A DNA stretch of 64,000 nucleotides from Streptomyces sp. Tue6028 (GCF_002300165.1 NZ_MLCE01000023.1:310001-374000); one strand, 5' to 3'; shown: positions 36,166-45,196, counted from the stretch's first letter. The notes: generated by a model not told the origin, from the letters alone. Numbers and translations are program-made.

Positions 36166-37605
36166 GTGACTCGGATCGTGATCATCGGTGGCGGACCCGG
36201 CGGATACGAGGCGGCCCTGGTGGCCGCCCAGCTCGGCGCGGAGGTGACCGTCGTCGACTGCGACGGTCTGGGCGGGGCGTCGGTGCTCACCGACTGCGTG
36301 CCGTCGAAGACCCTTATCGCCACGGCCGAGGTGATGACCACCTTCGACTCCTCGTACGAGGAGCTGGGGATCATCGTCGCCGACGACACGCCTCCGCTGG
36401 AGCAGGCGGCCAAGGTGGTCGGCGTCGACCTCGGCAAGGTCAACCGCCGTGTGAAGCGTCTCGCGCTCGCCCAGTCGCACGACATCACGGCCTCCGTCAC
36501 GCGCGCCGGCGCACGCGTCCTGCGCGGCCGGGGACGCCTGGAGGGCATGCAGGCCCTGGACGGCTCCCGCAAGGTCGTGGTGCGGGCCGCGGACGGCACC
36601 GAGGAGACGCTCGTCGCCGACGCCGTGCTCATCGCGACCGGCGGTCACCCCCGCGAGCTGCCCGACGCGCAGCCCGACGGCGAGCGCATCCTGAACTGGA
36701 CCCAGGTCTACGACCTCGACGAGCTCCCCGAGGAGCTCATCGTGGTCGGTTCCGGTGTCACAGGCGCCGAGTTCGCGGGCGCCTACCAGGCGCTCGGCTC
36801 ACGCGTCACGCTCGTCTCCAGCCGCGACCGGGTGCTGCCCGGCGAGGACCCGGACGCGGCGGCCGTCCTGGAGGACGTCTTCCGCCGCCGCGGTATGAAC
36901 GTCATGGCGCGTTCCCGCGCGGAGTCCGCCAAGCGGGTCGGCGACCGCGTCGAGGTCACGCTCTCCGACGGCCGGGTCATCAGCGGGTCGCACTGCCTGA
37001 TGGCGGTCGGCGCCATTCCGAACAGCAGCGGGATGGGCCTGGAGGAAGCCGGCGTCAAGGTCAGGGACTCCGGTCACATCTGGACCGACAAGGTGTCGCG
37101 GACGACCGCTCCGGGTGTGTACGCGGCCGGTGACGTGACCGGTGTTTTCGCTCTCGCGTCCGTCGCCGCCATGCAGGGCCGCATCGCCATGTACCACTTC
37201 CTCGGCGACGCGGTGGCCCCGCTGAACCTGAAGACGGTCTCGTCGAACGTCTTCACCGACCCCGAGATCGCCACCGTGGGTTACACCCAGGCGGACGTCG
37301 ACGCCGGCAAGATCGAGGCCCGCGTTGTGAAGCTGCCGCTGCTGCGCAACCCGCGCGCCAAGATGCAGGGCATCCGGGACGGCTTCGTCAAGATCTTCTG
37401 CCGCCCGGGCACCGGGATCGTGGTCGGCGGTGTCGTGGTGGCCCCGCGCGCCTCGGAACTGATCCATCCGATCTCGATCGCGGTCGACAACAATCTGACG
37501 GTCGAGCAGATCGCCAAGGCCTTCACCGTGTACCCCTCGCTCTCGGGCTCGATCGCCGAGGTGGCACGGCAGTTGCACACCCGGAAGGCCACCGGAGAGG
37601 GCTGA
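36166..37605 (+). CDS. lpdA: NAD(P)H-quinone reductase of the lipoamide-dehydrogenase fold (LpdA-like)
   Basis: 479-residue FAD/NAD(P)-binding disulfide-reductase-fold protein. FAD motif GGGPGGYEA, central NAD motif VVGSGVTGAEFAGAY, second FAD motif GVYAAGDVTG, C-terminal dimerisation domain. The redox-active CxxxxC is reduced to one cysteine (GGASVLTDCVPSKT), as in M. tuberculosis LpdA (Rv3303c), which is a quinone reductase rather than lipoamide dehydrogenase. GTG 36166 matches the VTRIVI start of that protein; ATG 36157 is the alternative. Confidence 0.88.
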   Translation: MTRIVIIGGGPGGYEAALVAAQLGAEVTVVDCDGLGGASVLTDCVPSKTLIATAEVMTTFDSSYEELGIIVADDTPPLEQAAKVVGVDLGKVNRRVKRLALAQSHDITASVTRAGARVLRGRGRLEGMQALDGSRKVVVRAADGTEETLVADAVLIATGGHPRELPDAQPDGERILNWTQVYDLDELPEELIVVGSGVTGAEFAGAYQALGSRVTLVSSRDRVLPGEDPDAAAVLEDVFRRRGMNVMARSRAESAKRVGDRVEVTLSDGRVISGSHCLMAVGAIPNSSGMGLEEAGVKVRDSGHIWTDKVSRTTAPGVYAAGDVTGVFALASVAAMQGRIAMYHFLGDAVAPLNLKTVSSNVFTDPEIATVGYTQADVDAGKIEARVVKLPLLRNPRAKMQGIRDGFVKIFCRPGTGIVVGGVVVAPRASELIHPISIAVDNNLTVEQIAKAFTVYPSLSGSIAEVARQLHTRKATGEG

Positions 37606-37621
37606 GGCCCGCTGACGTCCC

Positions 37622-37655
37622 ACGACGCTCCCCGGCCGGTCACGGGGAGTCGTCG
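37622..37655 (+). terminator. Terminator after lpdA
   Basis: ACGACGCTCCCCG pairs with CGGGGAGTCGT (one bulged G) around a short loop. Confidence 0.55.
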
Positions 37656-37683
37656 ACCATTCGTACGGCATAGGCGGCGTGAG

Positions 37684-37693
37684 TAGGCGCCTA
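37684..37693 (+). promoter_or_regulatory. Palindrome upstream of the deoR-family gene
   Basis: TAGGCGCCTA, a perfect 10-bp palindrome about 90 bp before GTG 37783. A related TAGGCGGC is 14 bp away. Possible autoregulatory site; weak evidence. Confidence 0.3.
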
Positions 37694-37769
37694 TACCACC
37701 TCGCGCCCTGCCATGCGAACAACTTCTGTTATTCGGCGCAAACTGCTGAAACCAGACGGTCGTTGGGGT

Positions 37770-37782
37770 TACTGTCAGTTTC
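37770..37782 (+). promoter_or_regulatory. Leaderless-type -10 box of the DeoR-family gene
   Basis: TACTGT (37770-37775), then 7 nt, then GTG 37783. Confidence 0.45.
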
Positions 37783-38751
37783 GTGTTCGCTGCAGAACGT
37801 CGCCAATTGATCCTCGAAATGGTGCGTGCGAACGGGGCCGTGTCGCTCCGTGAGCTCGCCCGCGTCGTCCAGACCTCCGAAGTGACCGTACGGCGGGACG
37901 TGCGCGCACTGGAGGCAGAAGGACTCCTCGACCGCCGGCATGGCGGTGCGGTATTGCCGGGCGGGTTCACGCGAGAGTCCGGCTTTCCGCAGAAATCGCA
38001 TCTCGCGACCGCCGAGAAGACGGCCATCGCCGATCTCGCCGCGGGTCTCGTCGAAGAGGGCGAGGCCATCGTGGTGGGCGCGGGGACCACCACGCAGGAG
38101 CTGGCACGCCGGCTCGCGCGGGTGCCCGGACTGACCGTCGTCACCAACTCCCTGCTGGTGGCACAGGCGCTGGCCCACGCCAACCGTGTCGAGGTCGTGA
38201 TGACCGGCGGCACCCTGCGCGGTTCCAACTACGCCCTGGTCGGCTCCGGCGCCGAGCAGTCCCTCCAGGGGCTGCGCGTCTCCCGGGCCTTCCTCTCCGG
38301 GAGCGGGCTGACCGCCGAGCGGGGCCTGTCCACGTCCAACATGCTCTCGGCGTCCGTGGACCGGGCCCTGGTGCAGGCGGCGGCCGAGGTCGTCGTCCTC
38401 GCCGACCACACCAAGCTCGGCACGGACACGATGTTCCAGACCGTGCCGACCGACGTGATCACGCGTCTGGTCACCGACGAGCCGCCGGCGCACGACGACC
38501 GCGCGGTCACCGAACTCCAGGCGCTGGCCGACCAGGGCGTCCAGATCGCGGTGGCGGGGTCATCCGCCTCGGGCGGCGCGGGAGGGGATCCGGTCCCGGC
38601 GGGGCGTCAGCCACGCCGGGACGTGCCCCTCCCGGGACCGCGCCGGGGCCAGGTGGTTCCGGGCACGGGCCCGCAGCTGCGCAGCGCCACGGTCCTCGGG
38701 GAACAGCCGCAGGGCGAGCGGGCCAGGGTGGCCGATCTCCGCCGCCGCTGA
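37783..38751 (+). CDS. DeoR-family transcriptional regulator
   Basis: 322-residue regulator. N-terminal DeoR winged helix (ERRQLILEMVRANGAVSLRE, then VQTSEVTVRRDVRALEAEGL and DRRHGGA) and a sugar-phosphate-isomerase-like effector domain with GAGTTTQELARRL and LADHTKLGTDTMFQ. A 65-residue Pro/Arg/Gly-rich tail is added beyond the normal ~255 residues. The effector domain binds phosphorylated sugars, which fits a (deoxy)ribose-phosphate signal. Nearest regulator to the pnp and deoC operons, hence a candidate reader of CTACGCGCGTAG. Its own promoter lacks that site. Confidence 0.9.
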   Translation: MFAAERRQLILEMVRANGAVSLRELARVVQTSEVTVRRDVRALEAEGLLDRRHGGAVLPGGFTRESGFPQKSHLATAEKTAIADLAAGLVEEGEAIVVGAGTTTQELARRLARVPGLTVVTNSLLVAQALAHANRVEVVMTGGTLRGSNYALVGSGAEQSLQGLRVSRAFLSGSGLTAERGLSTSNMLSASVDRALVQAAAEVVVLADHTKLGTDTMFQTVPTDVITRLVTDEPPAHDDRAVTELQALADQGVQIAVAGSSASGGAGGDPVPAGRQPRRDVPLPGPRRGQVVPGTGPQLRSATVLGEQPQGERARVADLRRR

Positions 38752-38829
38752 CCGCTCCTGACGGGCCCTCCGGCACTCCCGCGGGGGCCTGCGACGGGGC
38801 CTGTCCCACCGGCCGGGCCCCGCGCGGGG

Positions 38830-39447
38830 TCACGCCTTCAGGCCACGCAGGGTCAGGCCGAGCAGACGGTCCGCCAGTTCGGGCTCGTCAGGGGTCTCCT
38901 CGGCGGCCAGCGCGATCGCGTTGGTCAGCTGGAGCAGATCGCCGATCGAGACGTCGGGGCGTACGGCACCGGCGTCCTGGGCGCGGCGCAGAAGGGCGCT
39001 GCCCGCCTCGGTCATCGGGCCGCTGCACCGCGCGAGATCCGAAGTGTCGTCCCGGGCGGCCGACATGAGGGCACGCGCGAGCCCGCGGTACTCACCCGCA
39101 TGAGTGATGATGGCGCGCAGCCACTCCACCAGGGCGGTGCACGGCTGCGGTGCGTCGAGGAGCTCACGCGAGCGGGACAGGAGGTCGCCGACCGCGTCCT
39201 CGAACACCGCGCTCATCAGGGAGTGCCGATTGGGGAAGTGGCGGTACAGCGTGCCGATCCCCACCCCCGCACGCCGGGCCACGTCCTCCAGGGACGCGTC
39301 GGTGCCGTGCTCGGCGAACGCGGACCGCGCCTCGGCGACCAGCCGTTCGTGGTTGCGCCGGGCGTCGGCACGCATGGCGCGCGGCGCCCCGTGGCTCACC
39401 GGGGACGCGGGGACGTGCGCCCTCTCCCGTGCGGTCGGGCCCGCCAT
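38830..39447 (-). CDS. TetR-family transcriptional regulator
   Basis: 205-residue TetR regulator: HTH near residues 20-70 (RLVAEARSAFAEHGTDASLE, DVARRAGVGIGTLYRHFPNR), then an all-helical ligand domain ending LADRLLGLTLRGLKA. ATG 39447 is preceded by AGGTGG 5 nt upstream; GTG 39456 is possible. Convergent with the DeoR gene. No obvious target besides possibly its own promoter. Confidence 0.88.
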   Translation of the reverse strand: MAGPTARERAHVPASPVSHGAPRAMRADARRNHERLVAEARSAFAEHGTDASLEDVARRAGVGIGTLYRHFPNRHSLMSAVFEDAVGDLLSRSRELLDAPQPCTALVEWLRAIITHAGEYRGLARALMSAARDDTSDLARCSGPMTEAGSALLRRAQDAGAVRPDVSIGDLLQLTNAIALAAEETPDEPELADRLLGLTLRGLKA

Positions 39448-39652
39448 GGTCGCCACCTGACCTCTCCTGCCGTGCGGATGCGGTCCAGCATGCCATCGGC
39501 GCCCGCGGGCGGTCGCCCCGGGCGGCACCCGCACGCCCGGACGGTGACGGGCGCCGGAAGGACCGGAGCGCCCGACGGACCGGTCGATGCGGTCCGCCGG
39601 GCGCTCCCGGGTTCGGTACTGCTGTGCTGTTGTCCGCGGCCGTGGCCGCGGG

Positions 39653-41425
39653 TCAGTCCTTGATCTCGCAGATGGCGGCGCCCGCGGTGACGGAGGCGCC
39701 GACTTCGGCGGACAGGCCCTTGATGGTGCCGGAGCGGTGGGCGTTGAGCGGCTGCTCCATCTTCATCGCTTCGAGGACGACGACCAGGTCGCCTTCCTTG
39801 ACCTCCTGGCCCTCCTCGACAGCGATCTTGACGATCGTGCCCTGCATGGGGGAGGCCAGGGTGTCGCCCGACGCGACGGGGCCCGACTTCTTGGCGGCGC
39901 GACGCTTGGGCTTGGCGCCCGCGGCGAGGCCGGTGCGGGCCAGCGACATGCCCAGGGAGGAGGGCAGGGAGACTTCCAGGCGCTTGCCGCCGACCTCGAC
40001 GACGACGGTCTCGCGGCCCGGCTCCTCGTCGGTCTCGGCGTCGGCCGGAGCGGCGAACGGCTTGATCTCGTTCACGAACTCGGTCTCGATCCAGCGGGTG
40101 TGGACCGTGAACGGGTTGGTGGTGCCGGTCAGCTCTGGGGCGAAGGCCGGGTCCTTGACCACCGCGCGGTGGAAGGGGATGGCGGTGGCCATGCCCTCGA
40201 CCTGGAACTCCTCCAGGGCGCGGGAGGCGCGCTGCAGGGCCTGTTCGCGGGTGGCGCCGGTGACGACGAGCTTGGCGAGCAGGGAGTCCCAGGCGGGGCC
40301 GATCACGCTGCCGGCCTCGACGCCGGCGTCCAGGCGCACGCCGGGACCGGTCGGCGGGTCGAAACGGGTGACGGTGCCGGGGGCGGGCAGGAAGTTGCGG
40401 CCCGGGTCCTCGCCGTTGATGCGGAACTCGAAGGAGTGGCCGCGCAGTTCCGGGTCGTCGTAGCCGAGGGCCTCGCCGTCGGCGATACGGAACATCTCGC
40501 GGACCAGGTCGATGCCGGCGACTTCCTCGGTGACCGGGTGCTCGACCTGGAGGCGGGTGTTGACCTCGAGGAAGGAGATCGTGCCGTCGTTGCCGACGAG
40601 GAACTCCACGGTGCCCGCGCCGACGTAGCCGGCCTCCTTGAGGATGGCCTTGGAGGAGGAGTAGAGCTCCTGCACCTGCGCGTCGGACAGGAAGGGGGCG
40701 GGAGCTTCCTCGACGAGCTTCTGGTGGCGGCGCTGCAGGGAGCAGTCGCGGGTCGAGACGACGACCACGTTGCCGTGGGTGTCGGCCAGGCACTGGGTCT
40801 CGACGTGGCGGGGCTTGTCGAGGTAGCGCTCGACGAAGCACTCGCCGCGGCCGAAGGCGGCGACGGCCTCGCGCACGGCCGACTCGTACAGCTCCGGGAC
40901 CTCTTCGAGGGTGCGGGCGACCTTCAGACCGCGGCCGCCGCCGCCGAAGGCGGCCTTGATCGCGATGGGCAGGCCGTGCTCCTGGGCGAACGCGACGACC
41001 TCGTCGGCCCCGGAGACCGGGTCGGGGGTGCCGGCGACCAGCGGGGCACCGGCGCGCTGGGCGATGTGCCGGGCGGCGACCTTGTCACCCAGGTCGCGGA
41101 TGGCGTGCGGCGGCGGGCCGATCCAGATCAGGTCGGCGTCCAGAACCGCCTGCGCGAACTCCGCGTTCTCGGACAGGAAGCCGTAACCGGGGTGGATCGC
41201 GTCCGCCCCCGAGTCCTTGGCGGCCTGGAGCACCTTGGCGATGTCCAGGTAACTGGTGGCCGGGGTGTCACCGCCCAATGCGAACGCTTCGTCCGCCGCA
41301 CGGACATGCAGAGCGTCCCGGTCCGGTTCGGCATACACGGCAACGCTCGCGATCCCGGCATCCCGGCATGCCCGGGCCACGCGGACAGCGATTTCGCCAC
41401 GGTTGGCGATGAGCACCTTGCGCAC
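39653..41425 (-). CDS. accA2: Acyl-CoA carboxylase alpha chain (biotin carboxylase / biotin carrier)
   Basis: 590-residue alpha subunit shared by acetyl- and propionyl-CoA carboxylases. Biotin-carboxylase domain with VLIANRGEIAVR at the N-terminus, ATP-grasp glycine loop AAFGGGGRGLKVA, FLEVNTRLQVEH and RINGED; the C-terminal biotinyl domain carries Lys555 in EAMKMEQP. GTG 41425 has AAGGAGGGAG upstream. Works with PccB/PccE nearby and, by homology, AccB/AccE elsewhere. The length equals S. coelicolor AccA2. Confidence 0.95.
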   Translation of the reverse strand: MRKVLIANRGEIAVRVARACRDAGIASVAVYAEPDRDALHVRAADEAFALGGDTPATSYLDIAKVLQAAKDSGADAIHPGYGFLSENAEFAQAVLDADLIWIGPPPHAIRDLGDKVAARHIAQRAGAPLVAGTPDPVSGADEVVAFAQEHGLPIAIKAAFGGGGRGLKVARTLEEVPELYESAVREAVAAFGRGECFVERYLDKPRHVETQCLADTHGNVVVVSTRDCSLQRRHQKLVEEAPAPFLSDAQVQELYSSSKAILKEAGYVGAGTVEFLVGNDGTISFLEVNTRLQVEHPVTEEVAGIDLVREMFRIADGEALGYDDPELRGHSFEFRINGEDPGRNFLPAPGTVTRFDPPTGPGVRLDAGVEAGSVIGPAWDSLLAKLVVTGATREQALQRASRALEEFQVEGMATAIPFHRAVVKDPAFAPELTGTTNPFTVHTRWIETEFVNEIKPFAAPADAETDEEPGRETVVVEVGGKRLEVSLPSSLGMSLARTGLAAGAKPKRRAAKKSGPVASGDTLASPMQGTIVKIAVEEGQEVKEGDLVVVLEAMKMEQPLNAHRSGTIKGLSAEVGASVTAGAAICEIKD

Positions 41426-41779
41426 GATGGCTCCCTCCTTGAAACAAGCCGAGTTTAGGGACAGCCGACACGACGTTTCGACCCGTCCCCAGTGGTGAGC
41501 TTGCCCACACGGAGCGTGATGCGGGGCTCGACCGACCCGCGAAATCCCTTGTCGCACCGCAGCACGCTGGAATCCTTCCCTGAACCCTAGCCCTCCGGTG
41601 TGGTCAAGGTCTCTGTGACTCCGTGCTGCGGCCCACAAGGTTTCTTTGTGGAGTCCCTACGAATGGCCCAATGATTCTTTGCCCCGCGCAGACCTCTTGT
41701 CCCGCGGTTTACCCGTTAGTAGCGTTCGCGATGTCTTGACGTACTGGGAGTAACAGCACGCGGAAGTGGGTGGGGACCG
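41426..41779 (+). other. Gene-free spacer upstream of accA2
   Basis: 354 bp between divergent genes with lower GC than the surroundings. It holds a short inverted repeat CCACAA / TTTGTGG (about 41632-41650) and TTTACCCGTTAGTAGCG (41707 region), likely the promoter of one or both genes. No open frame is supported. Confidence 0.4.
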
Positions 41780-42271
41780 GTGGTGCGCAGACCGGTGGCG
41801 TGGGTGACGGCGATCGTGCTCTTCGTGGAGGCGATCGGCATCGCGCTGCTGAACTGGTTCCTCGGCGTGGTCGTCGACCGCCAGGACATGTCCCTGGCAG
41901 GGCTCGACCCCGACATGATGTCCGTGTCGTCGAAGGTGGGCGGGCTGGTCTTCGGCCTGTACTTCGCGGCCTGTGCCCTCACCGCCCTGCTGGTCGCCCT
42001 CCGCGACCGCGCACCGCGCGTTCTCGGGCGTGTCCTGCTGATCAGCGCCGCCGTGGTGCACGGCCTGCTCGGCGCGTTCACGGTGGGGCTCGTGGGCTGG
42101 GGCGCGTTCGCCTTCATGATGGTCGTGCTCGGGCTGATCGTGTTCACCCTGCTGGCGTACGACCGCCGTGAGGCGGCCGGTCCGGCCGACGCCGTGCCCG
42201 AGGGTGGCAAGGACGGAGACAACGGCGGAGGAGCCCCGGTCGCGGCCCCTCCGGCCCCCTCCGCCTCCTGA
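41780..42271 (+). CDS. Four-helix integral membrane protein
   Basis: 163-residue membrane protein: helices at VAWVTAIVLFVEAIGIALLN, GGLVFGLYFAACALTALLVA, VLLISAAVVHGLLGAFTVGL and FAFMMVVLGLIVFTLLAY, then an acidic/Ala-rich tail. GTG 41780 (or GTG 41783) with GTGGGG upstream. Its stop abuts the end of maf. No known domain; conserved position next to accA2 suggests an actinobacterial core gene. Confidence 0.8.
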   Translation: MVRRPVAWVTAIVLFVEAIGIALLNWFLGVVVDRQDMSLAGLDPDMMSVSSKVGGLVFGLYFAACALTALLVALRDRAPRVLGRVLLISAAVVHGLLGAFTVGLVGWGAFAFMMVVLGLIVFTLLAYDRREAAGPADAVPEGGKDGDNGGGAPVAAPPAPSAS

Positions 42272-42892
42272 TCACTTCTCCCGCGGCGTCCACAGCTCGG
42301 TGATGCCGACGCCCAGCTCGGCGAGGAGCCTGCGCACGAGCGGCAGCGAGATGCCGATGACATTGCCGTGGTCGCCGTCGATGCCCTCGATGAACGGCGC
42401 CGAGCGGCCGTCGAGGGTGAAGGCGCCCGCCACGTGGAGGGGTTCGCCCGAGGCGACGTAGGCGGCGATCTCCTCGTCCGTGGGCTCGCCGAAGCGGACC
42501 ACGGTGGACGCGGTCGCCGAGGCGTAGCGCTTGGCCGCCGTGTCGTAGATGCAGTGCCCCGTCTGGAGGGTTCCGGCCCGGCCGCGCATCGCCTTCCAGC
42601 GCGCGGTGGCCTCCTCGCTGTCCGCGGGCTTGCCCAGGGCCTGGCCGTCCAGGTCGAGGACGGAGTCGCAGCCGATCACCAGTGCGCCCTGCACCTCGGG
42701 GCGGGCCGCGACGACGGAGGCCTTCGCCTCGGCCAGCGCGAGGGCGAGTTCGGCGGGGGTGGGGGCGCTGACGGCCTCCTCGTCCACCCCGCTCACGATC
42801 ACCTCGGGGGCGAGTCCGGCCTGCCGCAGCAGGTTGAGCCGGGCGGGGGACTGCGAGGCCAGCACGAGACGGCGGCGCGGCTGATCGGTCAT
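42272..42892 (-). CDS. maf: Maf-like nucleoside-triphosphate pyrophosphatase
   Basis: 206-residue Maf house-cleaning enzyme that hydrolyses dTTP/UTP or modified NTPs to monophosphates. Signature SQSPARLNLLRQAG at the N-terminus, VIGCDSVLDLDGQALGKP with catalytic Asp, and DEEIAAYVASGEP. Leaderless: TACCCT (42904-42899) lies 6 nt before ATG. Part of the carboxylase locus by position. Confidence 0.93.
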   Translation of the reverse strand: MTDQPRRRLVLASQSPARLNLLRQAGLAPEVIVSGVDEEAVSAPTPAELALALAEAKASVVAARPEVQGALVIGCDSVLDLDGQALGKPADSEEATARWKAMRGRAGTLQTGHCIYDTAAKRYASATASTVVRFGEPTDEEIAAYVASGEPLHVAGAFTLDGRSAPFIEGIDGDHGNVIGISLPLVRRLLAELGVGITELWTPREK

Positions 42893-42904
42893 GCGCTCAG
42901 GGTA
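42893..42904 (-). promoter_or_regulatory. Leaderless-type -10 box of maf
   Basis: TACCCT, 6 nt, ATG 42892 on the minus strand. Confidence 0.45.
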
Positions 42905-42959
42905 TCGGCGCGGTCCGGGCCGCCGGCCGGTGTCCGTCCGCTCCGCCCGACCGGGCGGC

Positions 42960-43088
42960 TCACATCACGCCGAGCAGGATCATCGCGAGCACCATGGCCA
43001 GCGCCACGAGAATGCCCAGGCGCCGCAACATCTCCTGCATGTCGCGGAGTTCCTCGGGGGGTTCGTTCTCGGGGTCGGACCACAGCAT
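42960..43088 (-). CDS. Small single-pass membrane protein
   Basis: 42-residue protein from ATG 43088: acidic head MLWSDPENEPPEELRDMQ, an amphipathic stretch, and one membrane helix LRRLGILVALAMVLAMILLG. It resembles the short morphogenic membrane protein MmpB of streptomycetes, as I recall it, so that name is tentative. GTG 43163 would add 25 residues, but that extension is encoded across a 16-bp palindrome that looks regulatory. A GGGG sequence precedes the ATG. Confidence 0.65.
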   Translation of the reverse strand: MLWSDPENEPPEELRDMQEMLRRLGILVALAMVLAMILLGVM

Positions 43089-43124
43089 GTCCCCGATCGT
43101 GCGGCGGACGGGGGGCCGGGCGCC

Positions 43125-43140
43125 TGAGTACGCGTACTCA
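43125..43140 (-). promoter_or_regulatory. 16-bp perfect palindrome
   Basis: TGAGTACGCGTACTCA is fully self-complementary and lies 37 bp before ATG 43088, in the spacer after pccE. Candidate operator; if GTG 43163 is the true start it would be coding. Confidence 0.5.
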
Positions 43141-43230
43141 ACTTCCGGGGGCTCACGGGACACGGACCCGGGGTTCCACCGGCCGGCCCGGGACGTCCCG
43201 CGCCGGCCGGTTGAACCCCGGGCCGTCGTC

Positions 43231-43440
43231 CTAGCCGGGCCAGTAGGTGCGGCCCCACGCCTTCGGCCCCGGGGCCGGCAGGCGGCTCATCGCCAGCCGG
43301 GCCGGGTCGGCCCAGGCGTCCGGCTCGCGGCGCGCGCCCGACGGGGCAGAGGCCGCCGCCGCGGCGCGCGCCCTGACCACCGCCAGTGCGGCGGCCAGCT
43401 CCTCAGGGGTCGGATTGCCCCGTACGACCTTGATCGTCAT
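43231..43440 (-). CDS. pccE: Acyl-CoA carboxylase epsilon subunit
   Basis: 69-residue accessory subunit that enhances carboxylase activity by bridging alpha and beta chains. Typical opening IKVVRGNPTPEELAAALAVV, a variable Ala-rich hinge and C-terminal WADPARLAMSRLPAPGPKAW. ATG 43440, 27 bp after the pccB stop, so transcribed with it. Confidence 0.93.
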   Translation of the reverse strand: MTIKVVRGNPTPEELAAALAVVRARAAAAASAPSGARREPDAWADPARLAMSRLPAPGPKAWGRTYWPG

Positions 43441-43467
43441 GTCTGCTCCCAGGAGTCCGATCGGGGT

Positions 43468-45060
43468 CTAGAGGGGGATGTTGCCGTGCTTCTTCGGAGG
43501 GAGTGATTCCCGCTTGGTGCGCAGCTGACGCAGGCCGCGGACGATGTGCGAGCGGGTCTGCGAGGGCATGATCACGCCGTCGATGTAACCGCGTTCGGCG
43601 GCCGTGTAGGGGTTGAGGAGCGTGTCCTCGTACTCCTGGATGAGGCGGGCGCGGGTGGCGTCCTGGTCCTCGGCGGCGGCGATGGTGCGGCGGTGCAGGA
43701 TGTTGACCGCGCCCTGGGCGCCCATGACGGCGATCTGGGCGGTGGGCCAGGCCAGGTTGATGTCGGCGCCCAGGTGCTTGGAGCCCATGACGTCGTAGGC
43801 GCCGCCGAAGGCCTTGCGGGTGATGACCGTGATCAGGGGCACGGTGGCCTCGGCGTAGGCGTAGATCAGCTTGGCGCCGCGGCGGATGATGCCCTCGTGC
43901 TCCTGTCCGACGCCGGGCAGGAAGCCGGGGACGTCGACGAAGGTGATGACCGGGACGTTGAAGGCGTCACAGGTGCGCACGAAGCGGGCGGCCTTCTCGC
44001 TGGCGTCGATGTCCAGGCAGCCGGCGAACTGCATCGGCTGGTTGGCGACGATGCCGACGGGGTGGCCCTCGACGCGGCCGAAGCCGGTGAGGATGTTCGG
44101 CGCGAACAGCGGCTGGGTCTCGAAGAACTCGGCGTCGTCCAGGACGTGTTCGATGACCGCGTGCATGTCGTACGGCTGGTTCGCGCTGTCGGGCACGATG
44201 GTGTCCAGCTCGCGGTCCTCGTCGGTGAGGGCGAGGTCGGCCTCCTCGGCGAACGCGGGAGGCTCGGAGAGGTTGTTGGACGGCAGGTACGACAGGAGCT
44301 GCTTGACGTACTCGATGGCGTCCTTCTCGTCGCCGGCCATGTGGTGGGCGACGCCGGAGGTGGCGTTGTGGGTGCGGGCGCCGCCCAGTTCCTCGAAGCC
44401 GACGTCCTCGCCGGTGACCGTCTTGATGACGTCGGGGCCGGTGATGAACATGTGCGAGGTCTGGTCGACCATGATCGTGAAGTCGGTGATGGCGGGGGAG
44501 TAGACCGCGCCGCCCGCGCAGGGGCCGACCACGAGCGAGATCTGCGGGATGACGCCGGAGGCATGGGTGTTGCGGCGGAAGATCTCGCCGTACATGCCCA
44601 GCGCGCTGACGCCTTCCTGGATACGGGCGCCGCCGGAGTCGTTGATGCCGATGACCGGGCAGCCGGTCTTCAGCGCGAAGTCCATCACCTTCATGATCTT
44701 CTGGCCGAAGACCTCGCCGAGCGCGCCGCCGAAGACGGTGAAGTCCTGCGAGAACACGGCGACGGGGCGGCCGTCGACCATGCCGTAGCCGGTGACGACG
44801 CCGTCGCCGTAGGGACGGTTCTTCTCCAGCCCGAAGTCGGTCGAGCGGTGCCGGGCGAACTCGTCGAACTCGACGAAGGACCCCTCGTCCATCAGGAGTT
44901 CGATGCGCTCACGGGCCGTCAGCTTGCCCTTCGCGTGCTGCTTCTCGACGGCGCGCTCCGAGCCGGCGTGCGTCGCCTCTTGGATGCGGCGCTGCAAGTC
45001 CGCGAGCTTGCCCGCGGTGGTGTGGATGTCGGGGTGTTGCAGCTCTTCCGGCTCGGACAT
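43468..45060 (-). CDS. pccB: Propionyl-CoA carboxylase beta chain
   Basis: 530-residue carboxyltransferase making (S)-methylmalonyl-CoA, a polyketide extender, from propionyl-CoA. N-terminal domain with the oxyanion GG near VIGINDSGGARIQEG; C-terminal domain with RKAFGGAYDVMGSKH. Asp423 in that motif corresponds to Asp422, which sets acetyl/propionyl preference in the S. coelicolor enzyme. ATG 45060 with AGGGAG upstream. Followed by pccE; divergent from birA, whose product biotinylates AccA2. Confidence 0.95.
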   Translation of the reverse strand: MSEPEELQHPDIHTTAGKLADLQRRIQEATHAGSERAVEKQHAKGKLTARERIELLMDEGSFVEFDEFARHRSTDFGLEKNRPYGDGVVTGYGMVDGRPVAVFSQDFTVFGGALGEVFGQKIMKVMDFALKTGCPVIGINDSGGARIQEGVSALGMYGEIFRRNTHASGVIPQISLVVGPCAGGAVYSPAITDFTIMVDQTSHMFITGPDVIKTVTGEDVGFEELGGARTHNATSGVAHHMAGDEKDAIEYVKQLLSYLPSNNLSEPPAFAEEADLALTDEDRELDTIVPDSANQPYDMHAVIEHVLDDAEFFETQPLFAPNILTGFGRVEGHPVGIVANQPMQFAGCLDIDASEKAARFVRTCDAFNVPVITFVDVPGFLPGVGQEHEGIIRRGAKLIYAYAEATVPLITVITRKAFGGAYDVMGSKHLGADINLAWPTAQIAVMGAQGAVNILHRRTIAAAEDQDATRARLIQEYEDTLLNPYTAAERGYIDGVIMPSQTRSHIVRGLRQLRTKRESLPPKKHGNIPL

Positions 45061-45183
45061 CGGGATGCGGCTCCCTGCCTGCTCTAGGGGGACGTGAGGG
45101 TGAGGTGCTCAGAAGGGGGACTTGCTACTCATCCGTAGCGTAGTGGCGTGCCTACCGTTCAGCAGTGCGGCGTTTACCACACC

Positions 45184-45196
45184 TAGGGTGGGTTGC
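45184..45196 (+). promoter_or_regulatory. Leaderless-type -10 box of birA
   Basis: TAGGGT (45184-45189), 7 nt, ATG 45197. Confidence 0.5.

Noticed and set aside
37783..38751. 65-residue tail of the DeoR protein as a frameshift artefact
   Set aside because: A Pro/Arg-rich tail ending in a normal stop, with no alternative frame giving a better end; likely a genuine lineage-specific extension.
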